Of a stretch of DNA of 64,000 bases, positions 63,849 to 64,000 are shown one piece after another. The stretch lies in assembly GCF_020858115.1 (NCBI RefSeq), contig NZ_JACYMM010000007.1, positions 124,001-188,000 of the forward strand, in the 5' to 3' direction. The position numbers and the translations under genes were made by a program. The notes beneath the pieces were generated by a model that did not search any database, was not told where the DNA came from, and worked only from the letters and a program-made list of their open reading frames with translations. The first letter of the stretch is position 1. Every line of letters begins with the position of its first letter. The stretch is from Janthinobacterium sp. FW305-129 (GTDB lineage: Bacteria; Pseudomonadota; Gammaproteobacteria; Burkholderiales; Burkholderiaceae_D).

Positions 63849-64000
63849 ATGACTTTCTTATCACTGCGTGCCCGCTCCGTGCTGGCCACCGTCGGCAAAA
63901 TGGCCGTTTCCCTGATTCTCCTGTTGACTGCCGTGTGGGGCGCGCTGGCGCTGTGGTATCAGCTGTCCGGCGGCACGGCGGCGCAAGCCATCGGCGCGCT
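63849..64000 (+). CDS. Membrane protein, 5' end only (runs past window)
   Basis: ATG 63849; the first ~50 residues contain a single TM helix (ILLLTAVWGALALWYQL) after a short basic N-terminus. Resembles the N-terminal anchor of DUF4105-type proteins, tentatively. Nothing more can be said without the rest of the gene. Confidence 0.6.
   Translation, partial: MTFLSLRARSVLATVGKMAVSLILLLTAVWGALALWYQLSGGTAAQAIGA

Overview
The window reads as a chromosomal segment of a GC-rich betaproteobacterium, most likely Oxalobacteraceae (Janthinobacterium/Massilia/Duganella group). This is inferred from product type, gene order (tsaB-rimI-UDG-DUF1853; dapC-dapD-spx-dapE-prmB), codon use and recurring intergenic hairpins. 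Most of it is ordinary chromosome, with short accessory patches.

Layout. 0-3.6 kb: end of an MdtC-like RND efflux operon (pump, then outer-membrane lipoprotein). 3.7-8.4 kb: a CheB-CheR-PAS fusion translationally coupled to a PAS-rich HisKA_3 kinase. 8.5-10.7 kb: secreted S46 dipeptidyl peptidase. 10.8-19 kb: a type VI secretion cargo island with VgrG, a Tle5-type phospholipase D effector, two tandem Sel1-repeat lipoprotein immunity genes (the second with a decayed 3' end) and an acidic candidate immunity protein. 19-26.6 kb: TetR regulon, pnuC-nadR-like vitamin salvage pair, a TonB-dependent receptor behind a clear TPP riboswitch, yqhD, an EncFtn-like small protein lacking the ferroxidase ligands, and an Imm26-like protein. 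26.6-28.8 kb: EnvZ/OmpR-type system. 29-32.7 kb: a FapA-like gene broken by a frameshift, arfB and a cheW-like gene, bracketed by two inverted copies of a ~125-bp palindromic repeat. 32.7-41.2 kb: minus-strand housekeeping block (ABC-F, prmB, dapE, Spx/ArsC-like, a flavin monooxygenase insertion, dapD, dapC). 41.5-48.6 kb: tsaB-rimI-UDG-DUF1853 operon, lplT, alr, and radA with a near-consensus LexA box. 48.7-56.6 kb: PilZ protein, a lone fliD, AraC/MFS pair, rraA, a MerR regulator with a classic 19-bp-spacer promoter, and a DUF4153-type membrane protein. 56.7-64 kb: a 667-residue protein of unknown family, VOC proteins, a lone motA, a LysR/tarD pair (D-tartrate dehydratase), a double PQ-loop membrane protein and the start of another membrane protein.

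How the genes work together. The T6SS patch is a self-contained attack/defence cassette. The riboswitch-controlled receptor and the convergent Pnu transporter plus kinase may form one vitamin-uptake neighbourhood. The dap genes supply lysine and peptidoglycan precursors together with alr. The chemotaxis/motility genes here (cheB-cheR fusion, cheW, fliD, motA, PilZ) are all solitary members outside the main flagellar/chemotaxis operons. No tRNA, rRNA, CRISPR array, IS element or phage was seen. The most interesting signals are the Tle5/Tli5 duplication with partial decay, the ligand-less EncFtn-like protein, the TPP-riboswitch receptor with its Pnu neighbour, the paired palindromic repeats, the radA LexA box, the UDG with an altered active-site motif, and the unassigned 667-residue protein.
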